In this document: piece after piece, positions 8,731 to 18,250 of the stretch
Layout of the letters: each line of letters opens with the position of its first letter
Position numbering within the stretch: the first letter of the stretch is position 1
DNA from: JALHUB01 sp050010555
GTDB taxonomy: Bacteria > Chloroflexota > Dehalococcoidia > DSTF01 > JALHUB01
Assembly: GCA_050010555.1 (NCBI GenBank)
Contig: JBEKKV010000002.1
Location: forward strand, 1-64,000
Direction: 5' to 3'
DNA: 64,000 bases
The notes under the pieces: generated by a model
Database searches by the model: none
What the model saw: only the letters and a program-made list of their open reading frames with translations
Told to the model about the DNA's origin: nothing
Translations under genes and position numbers: made by a program

Positions 8731-10308
8731 ATGAAAGTCGAACTTTACGACACGACGCTCCGCGACGGCACGCAGATGGAGGGCATCTCCCTCTCCGTCG
8801 AGGACAAGCTGAAGATCGCCCGCAAGCTGGACGAGCTGGGCGTCGACTACATCGAGGGCGGCTGGCCCGGCTCCAATCCCAAGGACGCGGAGTTCTTCGC
8901 CGCCGCTCGTTCGCTACGGCTCCAGCATGCGCGCATCGCCGCCTTCGGCAGCACGCGCCGCGCCGGCATCAAGGCGGAGGACGATCCCAACCTGCGTGCG
9001 CTCGTCGACGCCGCGGCGCCCGCGGTCACGCTCGTCGGGAAGGCGAACGAGATGCACGTGCACCATATACTGGAAACGTCGCTGGAAGATAACCTGGCGA
9101 TGATCGCCGATTCGGTCGCGTTCCTGAAGGGCTGCGGCCTGACGGTCTTCTTCGACGCGGAGCACTTCTTCGACGGCTTCCGCGACAACGCCGACTACGC
9201 GCTTGCCTGCCTGCGCGCCGCCGCGGAGGCGGGCGCCGATTGCCTGGTGCTCTGCGATACGAACGGGGGCACTATCGCTTCTAAGATCGTCGAGGCTGTT
9301 GCGGCGGCGCGCCGTCTGGACGCCCCTCTGGGCATCCACGCCCACAACGACGCCGACCTCGCTGTCGCCAACACACTCGCCGCCGTCGAAGCGGGCGCAA
9401 CGCACGTTCAGGGCACGATAAATGGCTACGGCGAACGCTGCGGCAACGCCAACCTCGTCAGCGTCATCGCCAACCTCAAGCTGAAAATGGGCATCGATTG
9501 CGTGAGCGACGAGCAACTATCCCGCCTGGCGGAGGTCTCGCACTACGTCGCCGAGGTCGCGAACATGGCGTCGAACCCGCAGGCACCCTACGTTGGGCTC
9601 AGCGCCTTCACGCACAAGGCCGGCATGCACGTCGCCGCCGTGGTCAAGCACCAGGAGAGCTACCAGCACATCGACCCGGCGCTGGTCGGCAACGAGAAGC
9701 GGGTGCTCGTCTCCGAGCTCGCCGGCTACCGCAACGTGATGACGAAGCTAGACGAGCAGGGCTTCCACTTCGAGCTTAACAACGACGACGCCAAGCGCCT
9801 CCTCCAGCAGGTCAAGGTCATGGAGTCGCAGGGCTACCAGTACGAGGGCGCGGAGGCCTCCTTCGAGCTGCTCGCCCGTCGAAGCCTGCCTGATTACGAG
9901 GCGCCGTTCGAGTTGCGCGACTTCCTGGTCGTCGTCCGGCGTCACAGCGACCCGGAGCGCGGCGAGGCCGGCGAGATGCTGGCTGAGGCGGCTGTCAAGG
10001 TGCGCGTGGGCGACGAGACGATGCACACGGTTGCGGAGGGCGATGGCCCGGTCAACGCCCTCGACCTCGCGGTGCGCAAGGCGTTGACGGAGTTCCACCC
10101 GCTGCTGCAGACGGTGAAGCTGGTCGACTACAAGGTGCGAATCGTGGACAGTCCGTCGGGCACGGCGGCCATCGTGCGCGTCTTGTTGGAATCCAGCGAC
10201 GGCGAGCACACGTGGACGACCGTCGGCTGCTCGCCGAACATAATCGAAGCGAGCTGGCTGGCTCTGTCCGATAGCCTGGAGTGGTGGCTCACGCGCCGTC
10301 CCCGCTGA
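8731..10308 (+). CDS. cimA: (R)-citramalate synthase
   Basis: Condenses acetyl-CoA with pyruvate to citramalate, the first step of the threonine-independent route to 2-oxobutyrate and isoleucine. The 525-residue protein starts with the DRE-TIM metallolyase motif LYDTTLRDGTQMEGIS, continues with the HAHND metal-binding motif (GIHAHNDADLAVANT) and NGYGERCGNANL, and ends with a LeuA-type allosteric dimerisation domain (about 390-520). Length and KVELYDTTLRDGTQ are typical of the CimA family rather than of LeuA. GGAAGGAGG at 8711-8719 precedes the ATG. A 2-isopropylmalate synthase role is less likely. Confidence 0.92.
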   Translation: MKVELYDTTLRDGTQMEGISLSVEDKLKIARKLDELGVDYIEGGWPGSNPKDAEFFAAARSLRLQHARIAAFGSTRRAGIKAEDDPNLRALVDAAAPAVTLVGKANEMHVHHILETSLEDNLAMIADSVAFLKGCGLTVFFDAEHFFDGFRDNADYALACLRAAAEAGADCLVLCDTNGGTIASKIVEAVAAARRLDAPLGIHAHNDADLAVANTLAAVEAGATHVQGTINGYGERCGNANLVSVIANLKLKMGIDCVSDEQLSRLAEVSHYVAEVANMASNPQAPYVGLSAFTHKAGMHVAAVVKHQESYQHIDPALVGNEKRVLVSELAGYRNVMTKLDEQGFHFELNNDDAKRLLQQVKVMESQGYQYEGAEASFELLARRSLPDYEAPFELRDFLVVVRRHSDPERGEAGEMLAEAAVKVRVGDETMHTVAEGDGPVNALDLAVRKALTEFHPLLQTVKLVDYKVRIVDSPSGTAAIVRVLLESSDGEHTWTTVGCSPNIIEASWLALSDSLEWWLTRRPR

Positions 10309-10332
10309 CGGCTGAACGTTTTCGAGGCCGAG

Positions 10333-11595
10333 ATGAACGTTCTCATGCTCTCCGCCCTCGACGTGTGGTCGCTGGCGGACGGGCGCGGCGCCCCGAGCCT
10401 TTACCGCACTCTGAAGGCATATGGCGAACGGGGACACCACGTCCACTACCTGGCCCCAACCGTCGGCGCGAACTACTTCGGCCCTGTCGACAAGATTGAG
10501 GCGGAGCCGCCTCCGCCTCAAATCCCTAACGTCACGTTCGCGCGCTTCGACGTGCCGGGCCTGCCGCGTCGAGTCCGCTGGCCGTCGCTGGCGCTCAAGG
10601 TCGACCAGAAGATGCGGTTCGCGGCCGCCTTCCCGTTTGTCGCCGCCCGTCGCGCCGAGGAGGCGCTGCGTGCGTCGTCGTTCGACCTGATCTACGGCTA
10701 TGAGGTGCACGGCGTACTGGCGACGCGACTCGTGCGACGTCGCTGGAAGCTGCCGGCGGTCTCGCGCTTCCAGGGGACGGTGATGTATCCGGCGCTGGAC
10801 AACCCTCTCCTCCGCTACCGTCGCTTTGAGGAAGCGCTCGCCCTGCGCGCGCCTGCCGACCTCTTCATCATGACCAACGACGGTACCCGCGGCGACGAGG
10901 TACTGGCCCGCCTTAACCCGGGCTCGCAGGGCCGAGTTTGCTTCTGGCGAAACGGCTTGGACATGGACAACCTGAAGCCGGCGACGCCTCGACAGGCGGC
11001 TGCGGCCCGCGAGGCGCTCGGGATCGGCGGCGATCGCTTCGTTCTGCTGACCGCCTGCGTCTTGCTCCCGTGGAAGCGCGTCGACCGGGCGATTCGCGCC
11101 CTTCCCGCCATTCGCCGCCAGTTGCCGGAGGCGCTGCTGGTCGTTCTCGGCGACGGCGAAGAGCGGGCGCATCTCGAGTCGCTGGCGCGCGAGTTGCGCG
11201 TGGCTGACGCCGTTCGGTTCGAGGGTGCAGTGCCTCAGGCGGAGGTACGTCGCTATCTCTGGGCGGCGGACGTCTTCCTTTCCTTGAACGAGCTCTCGAA
11301 CGTCGGCAACCCGCTCCTGGAGGCCATGGCCTGCGGCAAACCGATCGTCACCATCGACAACGGCGCCACGTCGGATCTCATCCACGACGGCGAGACCGGC
11401 TTGCTGTTGCCGTCGGGCGAGCCCCAGCGCGTCGCCGAAGCGGTCTTGCGGCTGGCGGTGGGGAAGACGCTGCGCCGGCAGGTGGCGAAAGGCGCGCGCT
11501 CTTCCGCGACGGCGAACTTCTGGACGTGGGAGCAGCGCCTGGCAGCGGAGCTGGACGAGGTGGAGCGTCTCGCCGCCAGACCGTCAGAAGCGTGA
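10333..11595 (+). CDS. Family 4 glycosyltransferase
   Basis: GT-B fold glycosyltransferase of 420 residues, first gene of the polysaccharide locus. The C-terminal nucleotide-sugar domain shows LLTACVLLPWKRVDRAI, VVLGDGEERAHLESLA, the retaining-enzyme motif NPLLEAMACGKPIV and NGATSDLIHDGETG. The N-terminal half carries the acceptor domain. Donor and acceptor are not predictable. It begins 24 bases after cimA with GAGG just upstream, so read-through from cimA is possible. Confidence 0.85.
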   Translation: MNVLMLSALDVWSLADGRGAPSLYRTLKAYGERGHHVHYLAPTVGANYFGPVDKIEAEPPPPQIPNVTFARFDVPGLPRRVRWPSLALKVDQKMRFAAAFPFVAARRAEEALRASSFDLIYGYEVHGVLATRLVRRRWKLPAVSRFQGTVMYPALDNPLLRYRRFEEALALRAPADLFIMTNDGTRGDEVLARLNPGSQGRVCFWRNGLDMDNLKPATPRQAAAAREALGIGGDRFVLLTACVLLPWKRVDRAIRALPAIRRQLPEALLVVLGDGEERAHLESLARELRVADAVRFEGAVPQAEVRRYLWAADVFLSLNELSNVGNPLLEAMACGKPIVTIDNGATSDLIHDGETGLLLPSGEPQRVAEAVLRLAVGKTLRRQVAKGARSSATANFWTWEQRLAAELDEVERLAARPSEA

Positions 11596-11620
11596 CTTGG
11601 CCGCCTGAGCCTCGTACACT

Positions 11621-13000
11621 ATGGGAATGACACGGCACGGCGCTCCCGCGCTCCTGAAATCCCTGCGCGACATCAATCTCGTGTTCGTCACCTATGTCGC
11701 CGGCTACCTGCTGGCGTTCGTGCTGCAGATCCTGGTAGCGCGCGGTCTCGGCACGCAAGGTCGTGGCACGTACGAGATCGTGCTACTCAGTGTTTCGCTG
11801 GCGCAGGCTACGCTGAGCATGGGCGTAGGTGTCGCGGTCCTATACTACCTAAGCAAGCGAACCTACTCGCTGCGCGAGCTGCTGTCCAACAGTCAGTGGG
11901 TCGTGCTGGCCTCGACGGTGCTCAGCGGCCTGTTCGTGCTGATCGCGGCGCCAACCTTCGGCTCGAAGCTCCTCGCTGAGGGCGTGCCGTACTGGGTATT
12001 CATTCTCAGCGTGCCGCTCTTCCTGGACTTCAACCTGCTCATCGCTTTCCTGCAGGCGGAGAACCGTTTTCTGGCGATGAACTCCGTGATCCTCCTGCAG
12101 CCGGTGGTAATGGTCGCCCTGCTGATCGCCGGCGTTCTTGGGGGCGGCCTTACGACGACGAACGTCTTCATCTTCTGGTCGCTGTCGCCGCTTGTCCCCG
12201 TTTTCCTCGGGTTGTGGCTGCTTGGACTGCGCAATCTTCACCTTCCGACGGTCCTCTGGCCGCGCTGGTCCCTCCTGAGGGAGCAGGTGCGGTTTGGCAT
12301 ACAAGGCCAACCCGGGAACATCCTCCAGCTCCTCAACTACCGCATCGACAAGTATGTGGCGCTGATCTTTGTCGGCCGGGACGGCGTGGGCATCTACGCG
12401 ATCGCTGTCGGCGTTACCGAGAGCATCTGGTTCATCGCCAACGCCGTCGCGGTTGTCCTGGTGCCGCGCCTAACCCGCGCTCATAGCGACGAAGCCGCTG
12501 AGCTTACACCGCTCTTCTGCCGTCACACCTTGTTCCTTAGCCTGCTGGGCGCCGCCGCCTGCGGTGTGGCGTCGCCGGTGCTGCTGCCGCTCATATTCGG
12601 CAGCGCCTATTCGCCGGCGGTGGTGGCGGTCTGGTGGCTGCTGCCCGGGACCGTCGCCCTGGCCGCGACAAAAGTGCTGTCGGGCTATATCTTCAGCCAG
12701 GGAAAGCCGCTCATCAACAGCTACATCACCGTCGCCAGTCTGGTCGTTACTGTCGCGGCGGACCTGGCGCTGATCCCGATCTTCGGCGTGCCGGGCGCGG
12801 CGGCGGCCTCCTCGCTCGCCTACACGACCTCACTCGTCCTCAGCTTGGCGGCCTATCAGCGCCTTTCCGGTCGGCCTGCCTGGCGGACGCTGGCTATCAA
12901 CGCCGGCGATCTTCGCCTCTACCTGCTTGCCGCGCGTTTCGTACTGACGCGCCGCTCGTCGACGCAGCCCGTCGCCAGCGATGTGGAGGGCGGAGCGTGA
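11621..13000 (+). CDS. Polysaccharide flippase (MATE/Wzx type)
   Basis: Multispanning inner-membrane protein of 459 residues with about 12 hydrophobic segments throughout its length, typical of lipid-linked oligosaccharide flippases of the MOP superfamily. ARGLGTQGRGTYEIVLL near residues 40-56 matches the conserved GxxxxG...Y region of Wzx/RfbX proteins. It would move the undecaprenyl-linked repeat unit to the outer membrane leaflet face. It overlaps the next glycosyltransferase gene by 4 bases (GTGA). No Wzy-type polymerase or Wzz is visible in the locus. Confidence 0.85.
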   Translation: MGMTRHGAPALLKSLRDINLVFVTYVAGYLLAFVLQILVARGLGTQGRGTYEIVLLSVSLAQATLSMGVGVAVLYYLSKRTYSLRELLSNSQWVVLASTVLSGLFVLIAAPTFGSKLLAEGVPYWVFILSVPLFLDFNLLIAFLQAENRFLAMNSVILLQPVVMVALLIAGVLGGGLTTTNVFIFWSLSPLVPVFLGLWLLGLRNLHLPTVLWPRWSLLREQVRFGIQGQPGNILQLLNYRIDKYVALIFVGRDGVGIYAIAVGVTESIWFIANAVAVVLVPRLTRAHSDEAAELTPLFCRHTLFLSLLGAAACGVASPVLLPLIFGSAYSPAVVAVWWLLPGTVALAATKVLSGYIFSQGKPLINSYITVASLVVTVAADLALIPIFGVPGAAAASSLAYTTSLVLSLAAYQRLSGRPAWRTLAINAGDLRLYLLAARFVLTRRSSTQPVASDVEGGA

Positions 13001-14202
13001 GCGAAGGCGCCGGGCCGCTGCGGATATGCGTTCTCGGCGACTTCGACAGCATTCACACGCGGCGCTGGCTGGAGCCGTTTGTCGAGCGCGGGCATGAGAT
13101 GCACGCCGTCTCCTATTACAGGCCGCAGGCGTCGCTGCCCGGCGTTCGGCTTCACGTCCTCCACGACCGCGGCAGCCGGGCCGAAGCGACCGGTTTATCG
13201 AAGAGAAACGCCGCGTCCCGAGTCCCGCCCAACCTGCTGCGGCTGTTCAACGCCTTCCGCTATCAGCGCCGCGGCCTAACCAGCCAACTACGTCAGATAG
13301 CGCCGGATGTCATACACGCCCACTATGTGCCCGAATACGGCTTTTTCGCGGCCACCGCGGGCCTCCATCCGCTGGTCGTCAGCGCCTGGGGTTCCGACGT
13401 GCTCATCGACGCCGGCGCATCGCGGCTGAGCCGCTGGATTACCGGTTACACGCTGCGTCGCGCAGACCTCGTAACGTCGAACAACGAGTTCATGAGCGGC
13501 AGGCTGCGGGAGATGGGCGTCCAGGCGGAGAAGGTGGCTACCATCGTCTTCGGGCCCGACGCCTTCTTCCTCGAAGGCCGGGAGAGCGTGAACACGCAGC
13601 AGCCCAAAGCCGACCACCAACCGACCGTTATCAGCACGCGCTCTCTGGACTCGCCGCTGTACAACGTCGATCTCATCTTGCGGGCGATGGCACTGCTTCG
13701 AGCCCGCATCCCGAGCGTGCGCTTGCTCGTCGCCGGCGCCGGGCGGCTGCAGTCGCGCTTGGAGGCGCTGGCGCAGGAGCTCGGTCTCGGCGAAAGCGTG
13801 CGCTTCATCGGCTTCCTCGACGCCGCGGCCCTGCGCGACGCCTTCGCCTCGTCGGAAGTCTACGTCTCGGTCCCCAGCTCCGACGGCACGTCCGTCGCGA
13901 CGCTGGCGGCGATGGCCGCCGGCTGCTTTCCGGTCGTCTCGGACCTGCCGACGCAGCACGAGTGGATCGAGGACGGCGTGAGCGGCTTCCTTGTGCCGCT
14001 GGGGGACGCAGACGCGCTGGCCCAGCGTCTCGGCGACGCGCTGGAGAACGCAGTGTTGCGACGTGAGGCCGCTTCCCGCAGTCGCGCCATCGTCGCTGAG
14101 CGTGGCGTCTGGCAGAAGAACGCGCTACTGATGGAGGAGTGGTACCGGCGGCTGGCGCAGCGAAAGGAAACGCGGGCCGATGCGTCTCTGCTATCTGGCT
14201 GA
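12997..14202 (+). CDS. Family 4 glycosyltransferase with altered EX7E motif
   Basis: GT-B glycosyltransferase of 401 residues starting at GTG 12997, which overlaps the flippase stop. The N terminus LRICVLGDFDSIHTRRW and the C-terminal SVPSSDGTSVATLAAMAAG...HEWIEDGVSGFLVP place it with capsule and lipopolysaccharide GT4 enzymes. In related enzymes the donor-site motif reads LLEAMACG; here the first glutamate is replaced by alanine (A304 in TLAAMAAG) although the second (HEWIED) is kept. Activity may be reduced or the enzyme may use another arrangement. It overlaps the next gene by 23 bases. Confidence 0.82.
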   Translation: MSEGAGPLRICVLGDFDSIHTRRWLEPFVERGHEMHAVSYYRPQASLPGVRLHVLHDRGSRAEATGLSKRNAASRVPPNLLRLFNAFRYQRRGLTSQLRQIAPDVIHAHYVPEYGFFAATAGLHPLVVSAWGSDVLIDAGASRLSRWITGYTLRRADLVTSNNEFMSGRLREMGVQAEKVATIVFGPDAFFLEGRESVNTQQPKADHQPTVISTRSLDSPLYNVDLILRAMALLRARIPSVRLLVAGAGRLQSRLEALAQELGLGESVRFIGFLDAAALRDAFASSEVYVSVPSSDGTSVATLAAMAAGCFPVVSDLPTQHEWIEDGVSGFLVPLGDADALAQRLGDALENAVLRREAASRSRAIVAERGVWQKNALLMEEWYRRLAQRKETRADASLLSG

Positions 14203-15256
14203 CGCGCCCTACATACACACACAGCGCTGGGTGCGACACTTCGTCGCTCGCGGCGACGATATTGACGTCATCTCCTTCCGGCCGGCGGCGATCGAGGGCG
14301 CCCGCGTCCACTACGTCGATGGCTGGGAGCGAGCGGGCAAGCTGCGCTATCTCATCCACGCTCCGCGCGTCAGTCGCCTGGTCCGTTCGCTGGAGCCGGA
14401 CCTCGTGCACGCGCTTCACCTTACCAGCTACGGCTTCTTGGCCGCTTTCGCCGGCGTTCATCCGCTGATCACCTCAGTCTGGGGCACCGACGTCCTGGAA
14501 GCGCCGCGCCTGACGCCCTTCCACGGGTTCATCACACGCTACGCTCTCGCCCGCGCCGACCGCGTCACCGCCACGGGCATGCGCCTGGCCGAGGCGACTC
14601 TGCCCTACGTGCCGCAGGGCAAAGACGTCGCGGTGGTCCCCTACGGCGTCGACCTGGACCGCTTCTCGGCGCGGGAGCGGGCAGGCGGCGAATCGCTCGT
14701 CGTCGGCAGCGTCGGCAGGCTGTCGGCGGAGAAGGGGCTCAAGTACCTGCTGGAGGCGATGGCGACGTTTGCGCGAGAGGAGCCGCGGGCGCGCCTGCTT
14801 CTCGCCGGCGACGGCCCGGAGCGCCGCGCCCTCGAAAGGCTGGCGTCGCGACTAGGGCTGGCGGACCGCATGGAGTTCGTCGGCGAGGTGGCGCACGAGC
14901 AGGTGCCGGAGGTGCTTGCCCGGATGGACGTGTTCGCCATGCCGTCGACGTGGGAGGGGTTCGGCGTGGCGGCGCTGGAGGCGGAGGCGATGGAGGTGCC
15001 GGTGGTCGCGTCGAATATCCACGGCATACCGGACGTCGTCGATGACGGCGTTAGCGGCATCCTCGTCCCGCCGAAGGACATCGACGCCCTCTCGCTCGCC
15101 CTTGTACGCCTGCTCCGCGACGGCGAGGAGAGGCGGCGCATGGGCCGTGCCGGCCGCGAGCTCGTCGCCTCCCGCTATTCCTGGACGGACAGCACGCGGC
15201 GCATGGAAGCGCTCTACGACGAGCTGCTTTCCGTGCCCTCCGGCCGCCGTCCCTAG
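14180..15256 (+). CDS. Family 4 glycosyltransferase
   Basis: GT-B glycosyltransferase of 358 residues, related to the preceding gene (both share the N-terminal pattern of IHTQRW/IHTRRW and the central WGTDVL/WGSDVL). It retains the donor-binding motif FGVAALEAEAMEVPVV and GSVGRLSAEKGLKYLLEAM. The start ATG lies inside the end of the preceding gene, a sign of tight coupling. The pair looks like an old tandem duplication within the polysaccharide locus. Confidence 0.87.
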   Translation: MRLCYLADAPYIHTQRWVRHFVARGDDIDVISFRPAAIEGARVHYVDGWERAGKLRYLIHAPRVSRLVRSLEPDLVHALHLTSYGFLAAFAGVHPLITSVWGTDVLEAPRLTPFHGFITRYALARADRVTATGMRLAEATLPYVPQGKDVAVVPYGVDLDRFSARERAGGESLVVGSVGRLSAEKGLKYLLEAMATFAREEPRARLLLAGDGPERRALERLASRLGLADRMEFVGEVAHEQVPEVLARMDVFAMPSTWEGFGVAALEAEAMEVPVVASNIHGIPDVVDDGVSGILVPPKDIDALSLALVRLLRDGEERRRMGRAGRELVASRYSWTDSTRRMEALYDELLSVPSGRRP

Positions 15257-15372
15257 CTTCCGCGCGACGCCCCGTGGCTTGATCCGCCGCCTCGCCCCAT
15301 GCTAATCTTCAGACGCCCTCGACGGATGAAGCTCGAAGTGCCACGACCGGCGACGAGGTGCGCCCCCGAACG

Positions 15373-16404
15373 ATGACGAACGGCAATAAGCCCCTCGTCT
15401 CGGTGCTTGTCCCGATGCGCAACGAGGAGCGCTATATTGAGGCCTGCCTGCGCAGCCTCGCCGAGCAGGACTACCCGCGCGACCGCTTCGAGGTGCTGGT
15501 GATCGACGGCGATTCCACTGACCGCTCGCTGGAGCTGGCGAGGCGTTTCGGCAACGAAGCCGGAATCGACCTCCGCTTGCTGGACAACCCAGCGCGGAAG
15601 ACGGCGCCCGGTCTCAACATCGGACTGGCGGCCGCCCGCGGCGAGATTGTCGTCCGCGTCGACGCGCATGCCGAGGTCTATCCGGACTTCCTCAGCGAGA
15701 GCGTCACGGCCCTGCAGGAGACCGGCGCCGACGCTGTGGGCGGGCCAATCGAGAGCGTCGCCGAGGGGCTGGTCGGCGAAGCGATAGCGCTGGCAATGTC
15801 CTCGCCGTTTGGCATCGGCAACGCCCACTTCCGCTACTTCCAAGAGCCCTGCTACACGGACACGGTGGCGTTCGCCGCGTATCGTCGCGACGTTTTCGAG
15901 CGCATCGGTGCCTTCGCTGAGGACATCGACTACGGCGAGGACGACGAGTTCAACTATCGCCTGGGCGAGCACGGCGGGCGCATTCTTCTGACGCCGCGCA
16001 TCCGCTCCGTTTACCACACGCGGTCCGACCTGCCGGCGCTTTTCCGCCAGTACCGGGCCTACGGCCGCGCCAAGTTCGAGGTGTTGCGCCGCCATCCCGG
16101 TCAGGCGCGGCTGCGGCAGTTCGTGCCGGCGTCGTTCGTTGGGACGCTGGCCGGCCTGTCGCTGACGTCGCGGATCATCCGCCCCTTGCGACGGGCGCTG
16201 CCGCTGCTGCTGAGCATCTATGCGGTCGCGGCCGTGTTCGCTTCGCTGCGGATCGCTTCGCGCAGCGGCTGGCGCTATGCGCCGGTGCTGCCGCTGGCCT
16301 TTGTCTGCCTGCACGTGTCTTACGGCCTGGGCTTTCTGGAAAGCCTGCTCGCCGCAAGACTGTCCACGTCTGTTTCCGACGTTCGAGGGGAGGAGATGAC
16401 ATGA
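15373..16404 (+). CDS. Family 2 glycosyltransferase with C-terminal membrane segments
   Basis: GT-A fold inverting glycosyltransferase, 343 residues. It shows VSVLVPMRNEERYIEACLRSL, VIDGDSTDRS, the DxD-type VRVDAHAEVYPDF and the acceptor-base region EDIDYGEDDEFNYRLGEHGG, in the order found in succinoglycan ExoA-like enzymes. Two or three hydrophobic segments near the C terminus (about 265-330) suggest membrane attachment. The upstream GTG at 15358 is possible, but ATG 15373 has GAGGTG at a better distance. The stop overlaps the next gene as ATGA. Confidence 0.86.
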   Translation: MTNGNKPLVSVLVPMRNEERYIEACLRSLAEQDYPRDRFEVLVIDGDSTDRSLELARRFGNEAGIDLRLLDNPARKTAPGLNIGLAAARGEIVVRVDAHAEVYPDFLSESVTALQETGADAVGGPIESVAEGLVGEAIALAMSSPFGIGNAHFRYFQEPCYTDTVAFAAYRRDVFERIGAFAEDIDYGEDDEFNYRLGEHGGRILLTPRIRSVYHTRSDLPALFRQYRAYGRAKFEVLRRHPGQARLRQFVPASFVGTLAGLSLTSRIIRPLRRALPLLLSIYAVAAVFASLRIASRSGWRYAPVLPLAFVCLHVSYGLGFLESLLAARLSTSVSDVRGEEMT

Positions 16405-17597
16405 CGCAATCGCAGCCCGGCGAGACGGCGACGCAGCAGGCGCTTCCGCCGCTGCCCTTCTGCCGGCCCGACATTACGGAAGACGAGATCAGCGAGGTCG
16501 TCGACACCATCCGCTCAGGCTGGCTCACGACCGGCCCGAAGACGCGGCTCTTCGAGGAGCGCTTCCGCGACTACGTTGGTAGCAGCTACGCCGTCGCGGT
16601 AAGCTCCTGCACCGCGGGGCTGCACCTCATGCTCATGGCGGCCGGCATCGGCGAGGGCGACGAGGTGATAACGACGCCGCTCACCTTCTGCGCCACCGTC
16701 AACACGATCCTTCTCCAGCGCGCGAAGCCGGTCCTCGCGGACATCTGCCTGGATGACTACAACATCGATCCGCAGCAGGTCGAGGCGAAGATCACGCCGC
16801 GGACGAAGGCGATTGTCGCCGTTCACTATGGCGGCCAGCCCTGCCGCATGGACGAACTGGCCGACATCGCGCGACGACACAACCTCCTGCTGTTCGAAGA
16901 CGCCGCTCACGCCTCCGGCGCGTCCTATCGCGGCAAGATGGTCGGCTCGATCGGCGACGCCACCGCCTTCAGCTTCTACGTCATCAAGAACATGACCACT
17001 GGTGAAGGCGGCATGGTCACGACCAACAACCCGGAGTTGGAAGACAAGGTGCGCCTCCTGCGATTGCACGGCATGAGCCATGACGCCTGGAAGCGCTACG
17101 ACGCCAAGGGCTCCTGGTACTATGAGATCCTCGCGTGCGGGCTGAACTACAAGATGACGGACGTCCAGGCCTCGCTGGGCCTCCACCAGCTTGCGCGGCT
17201 CGACGGCTTTATCGAGCGGCGGGCGCAGATCGTCGCGGAGTACAACCGGCGCTTCCAGCGGCTGCCGGAGCTCGTCCTGCCGAAGGCGCGCCCGGAGGTC
17301 CATCACGCCTGGCACCTCTATCCCATTTGGCTCCAGAGCGAGGGGCTGCGCATCGGTCGCGACGAGCTGATCGAGGAGCTGAAGGCACGGGGGATCGGCA
17401 CGTCGGTGCATTTCATCCCGATTCACTACCATCCCTACTACCAGCAGACGCTCGGCGTCAGGCAGGGGGACTTCCCGAATACGGACCGTCTGTTCGCGGG
17501 CCTGCTCTCGCTGCCGCTCTTCCCGCTCATGACGGACGCGGACGTTGCCCGCGTGAGTGACGCCGTGGAGGAGATCGTTGTCAACAGCCGACGCTGA
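16401..17597 (+). CDS. DegT/DnrJ/EryC1 sugar aminotransferase
   Basis: PLP-dependent transaminase of 398 residues that aminates a keto sugar nucleotide. The PLP lysine is K196 in FYVIKNMTTGEGGM. Other family signatures are LPFCRPDITEDEI, GDEVITTPLTFCATVN, DAAHASGA and LNYKMTDVQASLG. It is coupled to the preceding GT2 gene (ATGA overlap, GGGGAGGAG upstream) and the phosphoglycosyl transferase follows. The sequence resembles PglE/ArnB-like 4-aminotransferases, which would act after a 4,6-dehydratase; the only candidate dehydratase here (18251-20146) has altered catalytic residues. Confidence 0.88.
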   Translation: MTQSQPGETATQQALPPLPFCRPDITEDEISEVVDTIRSGWLTTGPKTRLFEERFRDYVGSSYAVAVSSCTAGLHLMLMAAGIGEGDEVITTPLTFCATVNTILLQRAKPVLADICLDDYNIDPQQVEAKITPRTKAIVAVHYGGQPCRMDELADIARRHNLLLFEDAAHASGASYRGKMVGSIGDATAFSFYVIKNMTTGEGGMVTTNNPELEDKVRLLRLHGMSHDAWKRYDAKGSWYYEILACGLNYKMTDVQASLGLHQLARLDGFIERRAQIVAEYNRRFQRLPELVLPKARPEVHHAWHLYPIWLQSEGLRIGRDELIEELKARGIGTSVHFIPIHYHPYYQQTLGVRQGDFPNTDRLFAGLLSLPLFPLMTDADVARVSDAVEEIVVNSRR

Positions 17598-18201
17598 CGG
17601 CCGGTCGCTCGGCCCGGAAGTCTTCGACCGCATTGCTGCGACGCTCGGCATCGCTGCCACGGCACCGATAATTGCGCTCCTGGCACTTCTCATCAAGCTC
17701 GACTCACCCGGGCCGGCGCTGTTCACTCAGAAACGCATCGGCCTCAAGGGCACGACGTTCACGATGTACAAGTTCCGCACGATGACGCAAAACGCCGACA
17801 AGGAATGGCATCCGCCCCAGCGCGTGAACGACTTCTCAACCTTCGTGTTCCACTCTATCTGGCCGGACAAGCGCGTGACGCGTCTCGGCCGCATTCTGCG
17901 CAACAGCAGTCTCGACGAGTTGCCGCAGCTCCTCAATGTTGCGCGCGGCGACATGCGACTGGTCGGCCCGCGCCCGGACGAGCCGTACCTCGTCGAGCAA
18001 TACCGGCAGGAGTTCCACCATCGCCACGACGTCAAGCCGGGCATAACGGGACTGGCTCAAGTGAACGGCCGCTCAGATTTGACGTACTCTCAAATGATGG
18101 CGTACGATCTCGAATACGTAGACCGTCACTCCTTCCGCCTGGACCTGTCGATCCTTGCCCGGACGCTGGCGGTGGTCGTGCGCAAGGAAGGAGCCCGCTG
18201 A
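17578..18201 (+). CDS. Polyprenyl-phosphate sugar-1-phosphate transferase (phosphoglycosyl transferase)
   Basis: Initiating transferase that moves a sugar-1-phosphate from UDP-sugar to undecaprenyl phosphate, 207 residues, short PglC-like form without the extra N-terminal helices of WbaP. Evident parts are the single membrane segment (about 15-38), KRIGLKGTTFTMYKFRTM, LRNSSLDELPQLLNVARGDMRLVGPRPDEP and KPGITGLAQVNGRSDLTY. GGAGGAG at 17567-17573 places the start at TTG 17578, inside the end of the aminotransferase gene; GTG 17557 is an alternative. It sets the first sugar of the repeat unit. Confidence 0.9.
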   Translation: MSTADADGRSLGPEVFDRIAATLGIAATAPIIALLALLIKLDSPGPALFTQKRIGLKGTTFTMYKFRTMTQNADKEWHPPQRVNDFSTFVFHSIWPDKRVTRLGRILRNSSLDELPQLLNVARGDMRLVGPRPDEPYLVEQYRQEFHHRHDVKPGITGLAQVNGRSDLTYSQMMAYDLEYVDRHSFRLDLSILARTLAVVVRKEGAR

Positions 18202-18250
18202 CGCCTAGCCCGTTACGCATCTCTTTGGGGAGTGAGGAGGGGACGGCTAG

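Noticed and set aside
9748..11385. Very long open frame (545 codons) on the minus strand
   Set aside because: It is antisense to cimA and the first GT4 gene, both with clear family motifs. Long antisense frames are common in GC-rich genes.
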